Origin: Clostridia bacterium | Lineage (GTDB): Bacteria; Bacillota; Clostridia; Christensenellales; Aristaeellaceae | Length of the DNA: 59,320 nt | Direction of reading: 5' to 3' | Assembly: GCA_017463245.1 (NCBI GenBank) | Contig: JAFTPN010000029.1 | Coordinates: 1-59,320 of the forward strand | Shown here: positions 45,938-54,791 of the stretch, piece after piece | How positions within the stretch are numbered: the stretch's first letter is position 1 | Layout: every line of letters begins with the position of its first letter | Made by a program: the position numbers and the translations under genes | The notes under the pieces: generated by a model | Told to the model about the DNA's origin: nothing | Databases searched by the model: none | What the model saw: only the letters and a program-made list of their open reading frames with translations

Positions 45938-46687
45938 CCATTGGGACAGCATCTCGTTCATCCAGGCGTATACGTCCAGGCTGTAGACCTGTTGCAGGGC
46001 TTCGGGGGTCAGCACGGTGCTGATGTCCCCCTGGGCGGCACAACGGCCTTGATCCATCAGCACGGCGTGGGTGCCGTAGCGCTTGGCCAGGCTCAGGTCG
46101 TGCACCACGGACAGCACGGCGCGGCCGGGCTGGCGCAGCCACTGGGCGATCAGGGAGAAGATGTGCTTCTGGTACACCAGATCCAGGTGGTTGGCGGGTT
46201 CGTCCAGGATCAGCAGGCGGGGGTTCTGGGCAAAGACCTGCGCCAGAAAGACGCGCTGCAATTCGCCGCCGGAGAGGGTCAGCACGCTGGCGTGGCGCAG
46301 CTCTGTGAGGCCGGTGAGCGCCAGGGCTTGCTCCACCTGCGCCTGGCCGTCCTTGTCCTGCCGGGAGAAGATGCCGGTGGTGTAGGCATAGCGGCCAAGG
46401 GAGACCACTTCCGCCACGGTGTAGGCATAGCCCACGGTGTTCCGCTGGGACAATACGCCCAGCTGCTGTGCCAGCTGTGCAGGACGGATGCGGCGGATGT
46501 CCCTGCCGCACAGCGCCATGCTTCCGGTGTAGGGCACACCCTGGGCAATGGCCTCGATGAGGGTGGACTTGCCAGCGCCGTTGGGGCCCACCAGCATGAG
46601 CCATTGGCCTTCCTGCAGGGAGAAGGAGAGATCGTCCACCACGGTATGCTCGCCATAGCGGACGGTGATGTGTTCAGCTTTCAGCAT
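45926..46687 (-). CDS. Corrinoid/siderophore-type ABC transporter ATPase (BtuD-like)
   Basis: 253 residues from the ATG at 46687; AGGTGACC just upstream overlaps the permease stop. Walker A GPNGAGKSTLIEAI is near residue 34, the signature LSGGELQRVFLAQ near 135 and Walker B LLILDEPANHLDL near 154. It powers the permease encoded five bases upstream. The FecE/BtuD class covers B12 and iron-siderophore uptake; the cobalamin riboswitch upstream of the operon favours corrinoids. Confidence 0.93.
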   Translation of the reverse strand: MLKAEHITVRYGEHTVVDDLSFSLQEGQWLMLVGPNGAGKSTLIEAIAQGVPYTGSMALCGRDIRRIRPAQLAQQLGVLSQRNTVGYAYTVAEVVSLGRYAYTTGIFSRQDKDGQAQVEQALALTGLTELRHASVLTLSGGELQRVFLAQVFAQNPRLLILDEPANHLDLVYQKHIFSLIAQWLRQPGRAVLSVVHDLSLAKRYGTHAVLMDQGRCAAQGDISTVLTPEALQQVYSLDVYAWMNEMLSQWKKP

Positions 46688-46692
46688 TCCGG

Positions 46693-47724
46693 TCACCTGG
46701 CCTTTCGTGTGCGGTAGAGGATGACGATGAATGCTGCCGCGCCCACCAGCGAGGTCACCACGCCGATGGGCAGCTCAACGGGGCTGAGCAGCGTGCGGGA
46801 GGCCAGGTCGGCCAGGAGCAGGAAGATGGCGCCGGAAAACATGGAGGCAGGCAGCAGCCGCTGATGGTTGGGGCCGGTGAGCAGCCGCGCCATGTGGGGC
46901 ATTACCAGCCCCACAAAGCCGATGGTGCCTGCAATGGACACGCTGACGCCGATGAGGATGGACACCGAGGCCAGGATGATCAGCTTCACCCGGCGCACGT
47001 TCACGCCGATGTGGCGGGCGTTGTCCTCGCCGATGGCAAAGGCGTTCAACTCCCGGGCGCAGCGGAGGATCACCCCGCCGCAGATCAGCAGCGCCAGGGT
47101 CAGGATGCCCGCATGGCTGTAGTTGGTGCCGGAAAGGGAGCCCATCGTCCAGAAGGTGACGGACTTGATGTTTTCCGGCGAAAAGGAAATGATCAGGTTG
47201 ATGAGGCTGGAGGCAAACATGGAGAAAATGACGCCGATGAGGATGATGCTGCTGGTGGCCAGGGAACGATCCAGCGCGTAGGCCAGGGAGAGGATCAGCA
47301 GCAGGGAAAGGAAGGCGAAGCCCATGGCCATGAGCATGGTGCCGCCAAAGCTGGCGCCGGGTATGGTGATGCCCAGCGCCAGCGCAATGACTGCCCCCAG
47401 GGACGCGCCGGAGGACACGCCCAGGGTGGAACCATCGGCCAGGGGATTGCGCAAAAGCCCCTGCATGGCGGCGCCGCACAGGGAGAGTGCGGCGCCCGCC
47501 AGCGCCACGTTGATCACGCGGGGCAGGCGCACATTGAGAATGATGTTCCTGGAAATGCCAGCGGGGATCTCCAGCCCCCACAGGGTGTTCCACAGGGCGG
47601 TGAGGGTGTCTCCCAGGGGGATGGACACGCTGCCCAGGCAGATGCTCAGCACCATGGCGGCAAGAAGCGCCAGGGTGAAAAGCACATAGGTCTTCCAGGA
47701 AAAACGTTCAGCAAGCTTGTGCAT
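46693..47724 (-). CDS. FecCD/BtuC-type ABC transporter permease
   Basis: 343 residues with about ten membrane helices, normal for the family. Conserved stretches are LNVRLPRVINVALAGAALSLCGAAMQGLLRNPLAD near 63-97 (split here for reading: the RNPLADGSTLGVSSGASLGA segment follows directly) and GFVGLVMPHMARLLTGPNHQ near 266-285. It forms the membrane channel of the corrinoid importer. It lies nine bases after the binding-protein gene and five before the ATPase gene. Confidence 0.93.
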   Translation of the reverse strand: MHKLAERFSWKTYVLFTLALLAAMVLSICLGSVSIPLGDTLTALWNTLWGLEIPAGISRNIILNVRLPRVINVALAGAALSLCGAAMQGLLRNPLADGSTLGVSSGASLGAVIALALGITIPGASFGGTMLMAMGFAFLSLLLILSLAYALDRSLATSSIILIGVIFSMFASSLINLIISFSPENIKSVTFWTMGSLSGTNYSHAGILTLALLICGGVILRCARELNAFAIGEDNARHIGVNVRRVKLIILASVSILIGVSVSIAGTIGFVGLVMPHMARLLTGPNHQRLLPASMFSGAIFLLLADLASRTLLSPVELPIGVVTSLVGAAAFIVILYRTRKAR

Positions 47725-47733
47725 GGCAGCGAA

Positions 47734-48624
47734 TTATTCCTCAGCGATCTCGTACAGGAAGTTATACAGGTCGATGGCTGCATCCTTCAGGCGGGGAGCA
47801 GGGCGGGTGAGGGCATAGGAATCGGCATTGTAGACCTTGCCATTCTTGACGGCCTTGATGTCCTGCCAGCCGGGGCGATTCATGACTTCCTCAGCGGCGG
47901 TTTCGCCCATGCCGGTGACCAGCACGATGTAATCCGGGTCGCGCTCGATGACCTGCTCCTGGCTGATGGGCTGCCAGCCCTCCAGGTCGGCAAAGGCGTT
48001 CTTCATGCCGCAGATCTCCGCCAGCTCCTGCATGAAGGTGTTGGCGCCGGCGCTCCACAGACCCCATTCCAGGGGCATGACCTCGAAGTAGATGGTCTTG
48101 TCGGTTTGCTCGGCCTTGGCGGCAATGCCGTCGAAGGTGGATTGCATGTCGGCGATGATGGCCTCGGCCTCGGCGTCCTTGCCCATGACCTGGCCGATGA
48201 GGCGGATGGCCTGATATACCTCGGCGAGGCTGTCGGCATTGGTGGTGATGACCTTCACGCCGTTCTGCTCCAGCAGGGTGACCTGCTCCACGGTGTGCGC
48301 CATGTCGTTCATGATCACCACCTGGGGCTCCAGGGCAAGGATCTCCTCCAGGTTGGTGTCAGCACCGGACTGCACGGTGGGCAGCGCGGTGACCTCGGCA
48401 GGGTAGTCGCAGTAGAGGCCGCGACCCACCAGCGCGTCGCCGCAGCCCAGGGCGTAGAGGATCTCGCAGTCGGCGGGCTCGGTGGCGATGATGCGGGTGG
48501 CGGGTTCTTCCAGGGTGATCTCACGGCCGAACATGTCGGTGACGGTGATGGCCTCCTCGGCCAGGGCGGCGGCGCTGAAGAGCATCAGCACCGCAAGGAA
48601 CAGGGAAACGAGCTTCTTGGACAT
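47734..48624 (-). CDS. Corrinoid-type ABC transporter substrate-binding protein (BtuF-like)
   Basis: 296 residues. The signal peptide ends ALA-EE with no lipobox cysteine. The mature protein is a helical-backbone (class III) binding protein: TVTDMFGREITLEEPATRII, the first-lobe EPADCEILYALGCGDALVG, the linker helix EAIIADMQSTFDGIAAKA and RPAPRLKDAAIDLYNFLYEI. A cobalamin riboswitch and its terminator lie directly upstream, so vitamin B12 or cobinamide is the likely ligand. It is the first gene of a three-gene operon. Confidence 0.92.
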   Translation of the reverse strand: MSKKLVSLFLAVLMLFSAAALAEEAITVTDMFGREITLEEPATRIIATEPADCEILYALGCGDALVGRGLYCDYPAEVTALPTVQSGADTNLEEILALEPQVVIMNDMAHTVEQVTLLEQNGVKVITTNADSLAEVYQAIRLIGQVMGKDAEAEAIIADMQSTFDGIAAKAEQTDKTIYFEVMPLEWGLWSAGANTFMQELAEICGMKNAFADLEGWQPISQEQVIERDPDYIVLVTGMGETAAEEVMNRPGWQDIKAVKNGKVYNADSYALTRPAPRLKDAAIDLYNFLYEIAEE

Positions 48625-48676
48625 GGTAGTCCCTCCTCAAATGTGATCAAATGAATCAGCGGGAGGTGCTTTTCCA

Positions 48677-48704
48677 AAAGAAAAAGCGTTCCTCCCTGAG
48701 GAAC
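48677..48704 (-). terminator. Riboswitch-controlled terminator before the corrinoid transporter
   Basis: On the minus strand GTTCCTC-AGG-GAGGAAC is followed by GC and the T-rich TTTTTCTTTT. It lies between the riboswitch and the btuF-like ribosome site, as expected for attenuation. Confidence 0.8.
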
Positions 48705-48739
48705 ACTAAAAGGACTGCCAGCCCGCATTGCACACGAAA

Positions 48740-48905
48740 AACAGAGGCTTTCAGCCAAATAGCATATCCCACCCCCAGGGGAATGATTGGTTTCACGGTG
48801 TAAACAAGTCTCCCGGCTTGGTCTCATCCTACTCATGCACCTTCCCGCTTTCGCAGTGGTTTCCATCGCATTTTCGTCAACTTCACGGTTACTGGGATAG
48901 CTCGG
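48740..48905 (-). promoter_or_regulatory. Cobalamin riboswitch
   Basis: Minus strand. Core elements are CCACTGCGAAAGCGGGAAGG, a following ATGAGTAGGATGAGACC and the B12-box-like AAGCCGGGAGACTTG (48806-48820), with pairing flanks and a GGGGGTGGG segment further on. Binding should stop expression of the corrinoid importer. Boundaries are approximate. The stretch 48906-49032 holds nothing else I can name. Confidence 0.88.
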
Positions 48906-49032
48906 AACTCTCATCCGTATTCCTTGCCATGGCTGGTACAGCCCATGGCGCGCATCGCTGCGCAGATACACCGGCTATTCATTTGTCGGGAACATTATAG
49001 CGTGTGAGGCGGCATTCGTCAATGAGCAAAAC

Positions 49033-50481
49033 TTACACGCGGATGGAATGCCACTTTTCGCTGCGGTAGCGGTGGAGCATCAGCGTGACGCGGACGCTGA
49101 TGTCCGCCAGCGTGGCGCACCAGGCAGCCACCAGGGCAATGTCGCTGCGGTGGAGGATGCTCTGGCAGATGTACACGCCCAAGAGCGCCAGCACGGGACG
49201 GATGCAGGTGACGGTGATCAGCATGGTGCGGGCGGTGTATTTCACGTCGCCTGCGCCGCGCAGGGCGCCTGCTGCCACCACAGAGACCATCTGAACCGGC
49301 TGGATCAGCCCCAGCACCACCATGGTGCTGACGGCCATGACACGCACAGCACCGGTCTCGTCGCCGCTGATGAACATGCTCACCAGGGGATCACGCAGGA
49401 GGATGCACACCGCCGCCAGCCCCAGGCCAATGGCCAGGGAGAAGCGCTGCGCCAGGGTGCCATACACATGGGCAAGGTCGCGGCGCTTGCGGCCAAGCAT
49501 CTGCCCCACCAGGGAGGTGCCGGCAATGCCCAGACCATCGGCAAAGGAGAAGGAAAGGTTCAGGAACTGGCCGCAGATCTGATGGGCGGCGAAGGCGTCG
49601 GTGCCCAGGTCGGCCACGATGCGGGCATAGGCGAAAAAGCCGATGCGCATGGCCAGCTGCTCCACCATGGCGGAGGAGCTGACCTGGGTCAGCGCCTTGG
49701 CGCTGGGGAGGTCGGGCTTCCAGCTATCGTGACGGCTGAGGCTGAGGAAGGCGCCGTTGCTGTGGAACATGGCGCGGACGCTGAGGAAAAAGCCCACCAC
49801 CAGACCGATGTCTGTGGCGATGGCCGCGCCCCGCACACCCAGCTTGGGGAAGGGGCCGATGCCGTTGATGAGCAGATAGTTGAAGATGATGTTCACCACA
49901 TTGGAGGCGATGTTCACCTGCATGGTCAGCTTGGTGTTGCCCACGCCGCGCTGGGCGGCGCACAGACCCATCGACAACGCCTGGAAGGGCAGCGCCCAGC
50001 CCAGAATGGTGAAATACTCGGTGGAGGATTCCAGGGTGCGGCCTGCCTCGGCTCCGGCAAAGAGCATCAGGCTGCGGCCAAGGGGAAGCAGCACCGCCAT
50101 GAGGATGGCGGAGAGCAGAAGGATCATCAGGATGGAGGTGCGCATGGTAGCGTTGGCCTCGGTGCGGCGCTCCTGGCCCTTGCGGCGGGCGATGACGGCG
50201 GTGATGCCTGTGTTCAGCGCGAAGAACAGGCTCAGCATGATCATCCGGGGCTGACCCACCAGACCCACGGCGGCCACCGCATCGGTGCCGATGGAGCTGA
50301 CCATCACCGTGTCCATCATGTTGATGAGGGAGATCAGCACCATTTCGCACACGGAGGGCACGGCGATGCGGATGTACTCCCGGTACATCTCACCGGTGGG
50401 CGGCAGCTGGCCAGCCTCGTTTTTCAGGGAGCGGGGAAGCATATGGCGGGGATCAAAATAATGAAATAAGCTGCTGAACAT
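49033..50481 (-). CDS. MATE-family multidrug/cation exporter
   Basis: 482 residues from the ATG at 50481, with GAGGA upstream; a longer upstream frame is not MATE-like. It has about twelve membrane helices in two similar halves. LINMMDTVMVSSIGTDAVAAVG near residues 50-71 and FSFADGLGIAGTSLVGQMLG near 312 are the two half-signatures. It exchanges cations for organic substrates; specificity cannot be read. It stands alone, with its own promoter, divergent from the YkvI-like gene. Confidence 0.92.
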   Translation of the reverse strand: MFSSLFHYFDPRHMLPRSLKNEAGQLPPTGEMYREYIRIAVPSVCEMVLISLINMMDTVMVSSIGTDAVAAVGLVGQPRMIMLSLFFALNTGITAVIARRKGQERRTEANATMRTSILMILLLSAILMAVLLPLGRSLMLFAGAEAGRTLESSTEYFTILGWALPFQALSMGLCAAQRGVGNTKLTMQVNIASNVVNIIFNYLLINGIGPFPKLGVRGAAIATDIGLVVGFFLSVRAMFHSNGAFLSLSRHDSWKPDLPSAKALTQVSSSAMVEQLAMRIGFFAYARIVADLGTDAFAAHQICGQFLNLSFSFADGLGIAGTSLVGQMLGRKRRDLAHVYGTLAQRFSLAIGLGLAAVCILLRDPLVSMFISGDETGAVRVMAVSTMVVLGLIQPVQMVSVVAAGALRGAGDVKYTARTMLITVTCIRPVLALLGVYICQSILHRSDIALVAAWCATLADISVRVTLMLHRYRSEKWHSIRV

Positions 50482-50539
50482 AGCGCATTCCTCATTTGTG
50501 TGAATATGGATGGAATCATTGTAATTGGCGTCTGGAAAG

Positions 50540-50568
50540 AGTATAGCACAAAAAAGAACGGTTGTCAC
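50540..50568 (-). promoter_or_regulatory. Promoter of the MATE gene
   Basis: On the minus strand GTGACA (five of six), 17 bases, TATACT, about 60 bases before the ATG. Confidence 0.75.
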
Positions 50569-50636
50569 CTGCAACGAGTTGATTTTGTCTGAAAGCCTGT
50601 GGGGGCGCATAGACTGTGCCGGGAGGTGCTGCGGAC

Positions 50637-51608
50637 ATGAAGAGACCGGGCAGGGCGGCGGCAGAGCTGTGCGGGGCGGTGATCGGGGCTGGGTTTGCCT
50701 CCGGGCGGGAGGTGGCCAGCTTTTTTGCGCGGTTTGGCGCTTGGAGCTGGCTGGGGGCGGCCGCTGCGGTGGCGGTGCTGGGCGGCCTTTGCCGGCGGCT
50801 GATGGAGCATCCGGGCGAAGGCGGCATGCCTTTGCATTGGCGCGGCTGCTGGCTGGAATACCTGTGGCGGGGGATGTTCGTGAGCCTGCTGATGGCCACC
50901 GGCGGCGCCATGATGGCCGGGGGCGGGGAGATCGCCGCGCTGATGCTGCCGCTGCACGGGGCGAGGTGCATTGGCCTTATGGGCACGCTGGCATTGGCAT
51001 GGCTGCTGGCAGGGCGGGAGAATGCCGGGCTGGCTGCGGTGAGCAAGGGGCTCATTGCCTGCCTGCTGGCGGTGGTGCTGGCGGGGCTGTTCCTGCCGGT
51101 GAGGGAGACGGCGAGCCTGCGCCCTGCCGGAAGCGGCTGGGCGAGCCTGGCACGGGGGCTGTGCTATGGCGGGTTCAATGCGGCGCTGGCGGCCCCGGTG
51201 ATCAGCCTGACAGGCGCGGAGCTTACGCGAAAGGAGCAGCTGCGGTGCGCTGGCTGGTTTACGCTGCTGATGGCCGTCCTACTGGCTTGCGGTAACGCCG
51301 TGCTGCTGCGACATGCCGCCTTGCAGGAGGCACAGCTGCCCTTTGTGATGCTGCTGTCAGCATGGGGGAAGGCGGGCTACTGCCTGGGCGGCGCAGCGCT
51401 GTATTTAGCGGCGCTGACCACGCTGGTAGCCTGCCTGCGGGGCTTAAAGCTGCTGCTGCCACGGCACATGGGGGCAGCTGCTGTGGGCGTGGCGCTGCTT
51501 TCCCTGAGCGGGCTGGAGGGCATGGTGGGGGTGGCCTATCCGGTGCTGGGAGGCGGGTGCTTTCTGCTGCTGGCGGCCGCGCAGGTGCAAATTGGAACAA
51601 AAACGTGA
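50637..51608 (+). CDS. YkvI-like membrane protein, APC-superfamily type
   Basis: 323 residues from the ATG at 50637, with GGGAGG upstream. About nine or ten membrane helices are visible. The N-terminal LCGAVIGAGFASGREVASFF is the characteristic unwound first helix of the YkvI/APC group. Such proteins are thought to be transporters; a substrate is not known. It is very Gly/Ala/Leu-rich and more GC-rich than its neighbours. It is not obviously in an operon: alr has its own -10 box 41 bases on. Confidence 0.8.
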   Translation: MKRPGRAAAELCGAVIGAGFASGREVASFFARFGAWSWLGAAAAVAVLGGLCRRLMEHPGEGGMPLHWRGCWLEYLWRGMFVSLLMATGGAMMAGGGEIAALMLPLHGARCIGLMGTLALAWLLAGRENAGLAAVSKGLIACLLAVVLAGLFLPVRETASLRPAGSGWASLARGLCYGGFNAALAAPVISLTGAELTRKEQLRCAGWFTLLMAVLLACGNAVLLRHAALQEAQLPFVMLLSAWGKAGYCLGGAALYLAALTTLVACLRGLKLLLPRHMGAAAVGVALLSLSGLEGMVGVAYPVLGGGCFLLLAAAQVQIGTKT

Positions 51609-51645
51609 ATTCCGCGGTTCGGGGTTTCCTTTTTGGGACAGAGTA

Positions 51646-51654
51646 TGGTATAAT
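51646..51654 (+). promoter_or_regulatory. Extended -10 promoter of alr
   Basis: TGG-TATAAT, an extended -10 element, 36 bases before the alr ATG. No good -35 box is seen, which fits an extended -10 promoter. Confidence 0.65.
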
Positions 51655-51689
51655 ATCAAATCATCCCAATGCAAGGAAGGCGAAAAGGC

Positions 51690-52802
51690 ATGAACGTCCG
51701 GCATCAGCAGCGCACGGTGGATCTGGCGGTGCTGCGCAAAAATGTGCAGCTGATCGGTGGATCCGTCCCCGAAGGTACACAGCTGCTGGCGGTGGTGAAG
51801 GCCGACGCCTATGGCCACGGCATGGTGCAGGTGGCCAGAGAAGCTCTGCGGGCGGGTGCCTCCCACCTGGCGGTGGCGCTGGTGGAGGAGGGCGTTGCCC
51901 TGCGGGATGCGGGCATTGACGCTCCCACGCTGGTGCTGGGTGCTACCTCTTACGAAGAAGCGCTGCTGGGCGTTGAACACGGCCTGACGCTGACGGTGTG
52001 CGATGCTGCCATGGTTCATGCCGTGGAGGCCGCTGCTGTGCAGCAGGGCAAGCCCGGCTTGGTGCACCTGAAAATCGACTCCGGCATGAGCCGCATTGGC
52101 GCACGCACGGAAGCGGATGTGCAGGCGGTGCTGGCTGCGCTGGCAGAATGCCCCCATGTGCAGCTGACGGGCGCGTTCACCCACTTCGCCGATGCGGATG
52201 GTGCGGACATGGCCTTTACCTACCAGCAGCTGGAAAGGTTCAAACAGCTCACGGCGCTTTTGCCGGGAGACATCCTGCGGCATTGCGCCAACTCGGCGGC
52301 CATTCACCGCGTGCCGGAGGCGGCCATGGACATGGTGCGTATGGGTATCTCTATGTACGGCTACCCGCCGGTGGAAACGGATATGCCCCTGGAACCCTTT
52401 ATGGACTGGCGCACCCGGGTGACCTATGTGAAGGACATTCAGCCCGGCGACACGGTGAGCTATGGCCGCACCTTTACGGCGGACAAGCCCATGCGGGTGG
52501 CTACCATGGCCTGCGGCTATGGCGACGGCTATCACCGCGCTGCCAGCGGCAAGGCCGAGGTGATCATCCGCGGCAGGCGGGCGAAGGTGCTGGGGCGCAT
52601 CTGCATGGATCAGATGATGGCCGACGTGACGGACATCCCCGGCGTGGTTCCAGGCGATGTGGTGACCCTGATGGGTCACGACGGCGATGAGCGCATCACC
52701 GCCGAGGATCTGGCGGGCTGGGCGGGCACCATCAGCTATGAGGTGCTGCTGGCGGCCACGGGGCGCGTCCCCAGGGAGTGGATCCATGCCAGCGACGAAT
52801 GA
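51690..52802 (+). CDS. alr: Alanine racemase
   Basis: 370 residues. The PLP lysine lies in AVVKADAYGHGM near residue 37; HLKIDSGMSRIG near 126, CANSAAIHRVPEA near 196, MVRMGISMYGYPP near 213 and the second catalytic base Tyr in TVSYGRTFTA near 258 follow. It makes D-alanine for peptidoglycan. Start choice is by AAGGAAGG and family alignment. The 3' end overlaps the next gene by 17 bases. Confidence 0.94.
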   Translation: MNVRHQQRTVDLAVLRKNVQLIGGSVPEGTQLLAVVKADAYGHGMVQVAREALRAGASHLAVALVEEGVALRDAGIDAPTLVLGATSYEEALLGVEHGLTLTVCDAAMVHAVEAAAVQQGKPGLVHLKIDSGMSRIGARTEADVQAVLAALAECPHVQLTGAFTHFADADGADMAFTYQQLERFKQLTALLPGDILRHCANSAAIHRVPEAAMDMVRMGISMYGYPPVETDMPLEPFMDWRTRVTYVKDIQPGDTVSYGRTFTADKPMRVATMACGYGDGYHRAASGKAEVIIRGRRAKVLGRICMDQMMADVTDIPGVVPGDVVTLMGHDGDERITAEDLAGWAGTISYEVLLAATGRVPREWIHASDE

Positions 52803-53349
52803 CAAGGCTGCCCTTCGCCGCAGGGTGAGGGAGGCCTTTCCCGGCAGCGCGGCGCGGGATGCGGAAAGTGCGCTGATCTGCCGCCATGTGCTGGAATGGG
52901 AAGTTTATCGCACGGCCAAGGTCATCGGCGGGTATATGCCCATGGCGCATGAAGCCGACGTGACGGCCATCCTGCTGGACGCATTGAAGCAGGGCAAAAC
53001 CCTGCTGCTGCCCAGATGCGGACGGAAGCCGGACATGGTGTTCCACCGGGTGCAGAGCCTGGAGGAACTGGTTCCCGGTGCCTACGGGCTGCTGGAGCCA
53101 GCGCCCGATGCGCCTGTGGCGGAGCCGGGGTGCATCGATCTGCTGCTGACGCCCCTGGAGGCGCTGACGCCGGATGGCTGGCGGCTGGGCAAGGGCGGCG
53201 GGTATTATGATCACCTGCTTCAGGCGCATGACCTGATGACGCTGGGTGTGGCGCTGAGCTGGCAATGGGTCGAAGCGCTGCCCCTGGAAAGCTGGGATCG
53301 TCCCCTGCGGGCGGCTGCGGACAGAAGCGGTATCCGCCTGTTTGAATGA
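52786..53349 (+). CDS. 5-formyltetrahydrofolate cyclo-ligase
   Basis: 187 residues from the ATG at 52786 (GGGAG seven bases upstream), overlapping alr. Motifs are IGGYMPMAHEADVTAIL near residues 46-62, the basic KTLLLPRC near 71, LLTPLEAL near 121 and the ATP/folate loop RLGKGGGYYDHLL near 134. It converts 5-formyl-THF to 5,10-methenyl-THF with ATP in the cytoplasm. Overlap with alr implies coupled translation. Confidence 0.92.
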   Translation: MPATNDKAALRRRVREAFPGSAARDAESALICRHVLEWEVYRTAKVIGGYMPMAHEADVTAILLDALKQGKTLLLPRCGRKPDMVFHRVQSLEELVPGAYGLLEPAPDAPVAEPGCIDLLLTPLEALTPDGWRLGKGGGYYDHLLQAHDLMTLGVALSWQWVEALPLESWDRPLRAAADRSGIRLFE

Positions 53350-53385
53350 AGGATAGACAGGTACAATGATTTCCGAAAGGATCGT

Positions 53386-54204
53386 GTGAAGAATATGCAA
53401 CAGAAAAAGAAAGCCAAGAAGATCGCGCCGGTGACCAAGCCCTTTATGCGGGGCAGCATTTATGACGGCGGGACCATCAAGAGCGCGGTTTATTTCTACT
53501 TTGCCCTTTTGCTGATGGTGCTGGCCAACCTGCTGCTGGGCAGCATGGCGGCCTGGGACATCGCCTGGCTGAACATCGTGTTCAATGCGGTGCTGGTGCT
53601 GATGATCTATGCGGTGTTCTATGCCAACGGTGCCAACAAGGGCACCGCCGCGGTGAACCATGGCGAAATGATGCTCCAGCGCCAGGAATCCGGCCGGGAG
53701 GTCAGCGCCAAGGATCGCGCGACCTGCTACCATCCCGGCAAAGGCTTCCTGATCGGCCTGCTGGGCTCCATTGCGTTCATTGGCTGCGCGGTGGTGCTGG
53801 CGGTGACGGCCAGGCTGCAGTATACCGGCATCGGTGCGCTGCCCAGCTGGATCAGCACCCTGCAGCGCCAGCCTGAAATGCAGGCCGCTCTGGCCTACTA
53901 TGGTCAGCCTGCGGTGCTCACGGTGGAGGACATCGCCCGCCTGCTGGTGCGCCTGCACATCCTGCCCTATGTGAACATGGTGGGCTCCACCAACCGCGAA
54001 GGCCTCCTGCTGCTGGAGCGCCTCAGCCCGGTGATCGCCCTGCTGCCTGCCCTGAGCTACGGCCTGGGCTACACCCAGGGCGTGAAGCAGCGCACCCGCG
54101 TGCATACCGACATCGCTGCCGGCAAGCGCAAGCGCGCCCAGAAGGAACGCCGCCAGCGCCAGGCTCGCGTGAAGGCCGCCAAGGGGCCGGAGCAGCTTAA
54201 CTAA
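53386..54204 (+). CDS. Membrane protein of unknown function with basic tail
   Basis: 272 residues from a GTG at 53386 (AAAGG five bases upstream); an ATG at 53395 is an alternative. Predicted helices lie near 33-55, 59-82, 117-143 and 206-226. Both ends are highly basic (QQKKKAKKIAPVTK; AGKRKRAQKERRQRQARVKA), suggesting cytoplasmic termini that may touch RNA or lipid headgroups. I recognise no family. It lies between a folate enzyme and rsmD, and the 12-base gap to rsmD suggests one transcript. Confidence 0.75.
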   Translation: MKNMQQKKKAKKIAPVTKPFMRGSIYDGGTIKSAVYFYFALLLMVLANLLLGSMAAWDIAWLNIVFNAVLVLMIYAVFYANGANKGTAAVNHGEMMLQRQESGREVSAKDRATCYHPGKGFLIGLLGSIAFIGCAVVLAVTARLQYTGIGALPSWISTLQRQPEMQAALAYYGQPAVLTVEDIARLLVRLHILPYVNMVGSTNREGLLLLERLSPVIALLPALSYGLGYTQGVKQRTRVHTDIAAGKRKRAQKERRQRQARVKAAKGPEQLN

Positions 54205-54216
54205 AGGAGGCGGCGC

Positions 54217-54765
54217 ATGCGCATTATTGCAGGAGAGGCTCGGGGGCGCACCATTGAGGCACCCAAGGGTCGCGACACCCGCCCCACGCTGGATCGGGTG
54301 CGGGAGAACCTGTTCAACATTCTTCAGCGCAAGACCTGGGACGCCAGGGTGCTGGATCTGTTTTCCGGCAGCGGCGCTCTGTCCATGGAGGCGCTGAGCC
54401 GCGGCGCGGAATCTGCGGTGCTGGTGGACTGCGACCGTGCTGCCCATGCCTGCCAGAAGCAGAATGCCGAAAAGCTGGGCTTTGCCGACCGCTGCCGCAT
54501 CCTGCTGATGGACTGGCAGCAGGCGGTACGCCAATTAACGGCGGCGGGGGAGCACTTTGACCTGATCTTCCTCGACCCGCCCTATGCCATGCGCGACCTG
54601 ACCGGCGTGATGGCTGCGCTGGCGCCGCTGCTGGCGGAGGGGGCGACCATCATCGTGGAGCACGAGGAGCAGGTGATGCCCGCCACGGCAGACGGCTATG
54701 AAATGTACGACAGCCGGAAATACGGCTATGTGGGCGTGAGCTTCTTCCGCAGGGCAGAGGCATAA
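54217..54765 (+). CDS. rsmD: 16S rRNA (guanine966-N2)-methyltransferase
   Basis: 182 residues. The RsmD start RIIAGEARGRTIEAPKG is followed by TRPTLDRVRENLFNIL near residue 27, the SAM-binding VLDLFSGSGALSMEALSRGA near 45-64 and the catalytic DPPYAM near 116. It methylates G966 of 16S rRNA. It stands directly before coaD, the classic rsmD-coaD pair of Bacillota. Confidence 0.95.
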   Translation: MRIIAGEARGRTIEAPKGRDTRPTLDRVRENLFNILQRKTWDARVLDLFSGSGALSMEALSRGAESAVLVDCDRAAHACQKQNAEKLGFADRCRILLMDWQQAVRQLTAAGEHFDLIFLDPPYAMRDLTGVMAALAPLLAEGATIIVEHEEQVMPATADGYEMYDSRKYGYVGVSFFRRAEA

Positions 54766-54791
54766 CCCGCCCACAGAAAGGCATGATAGAT

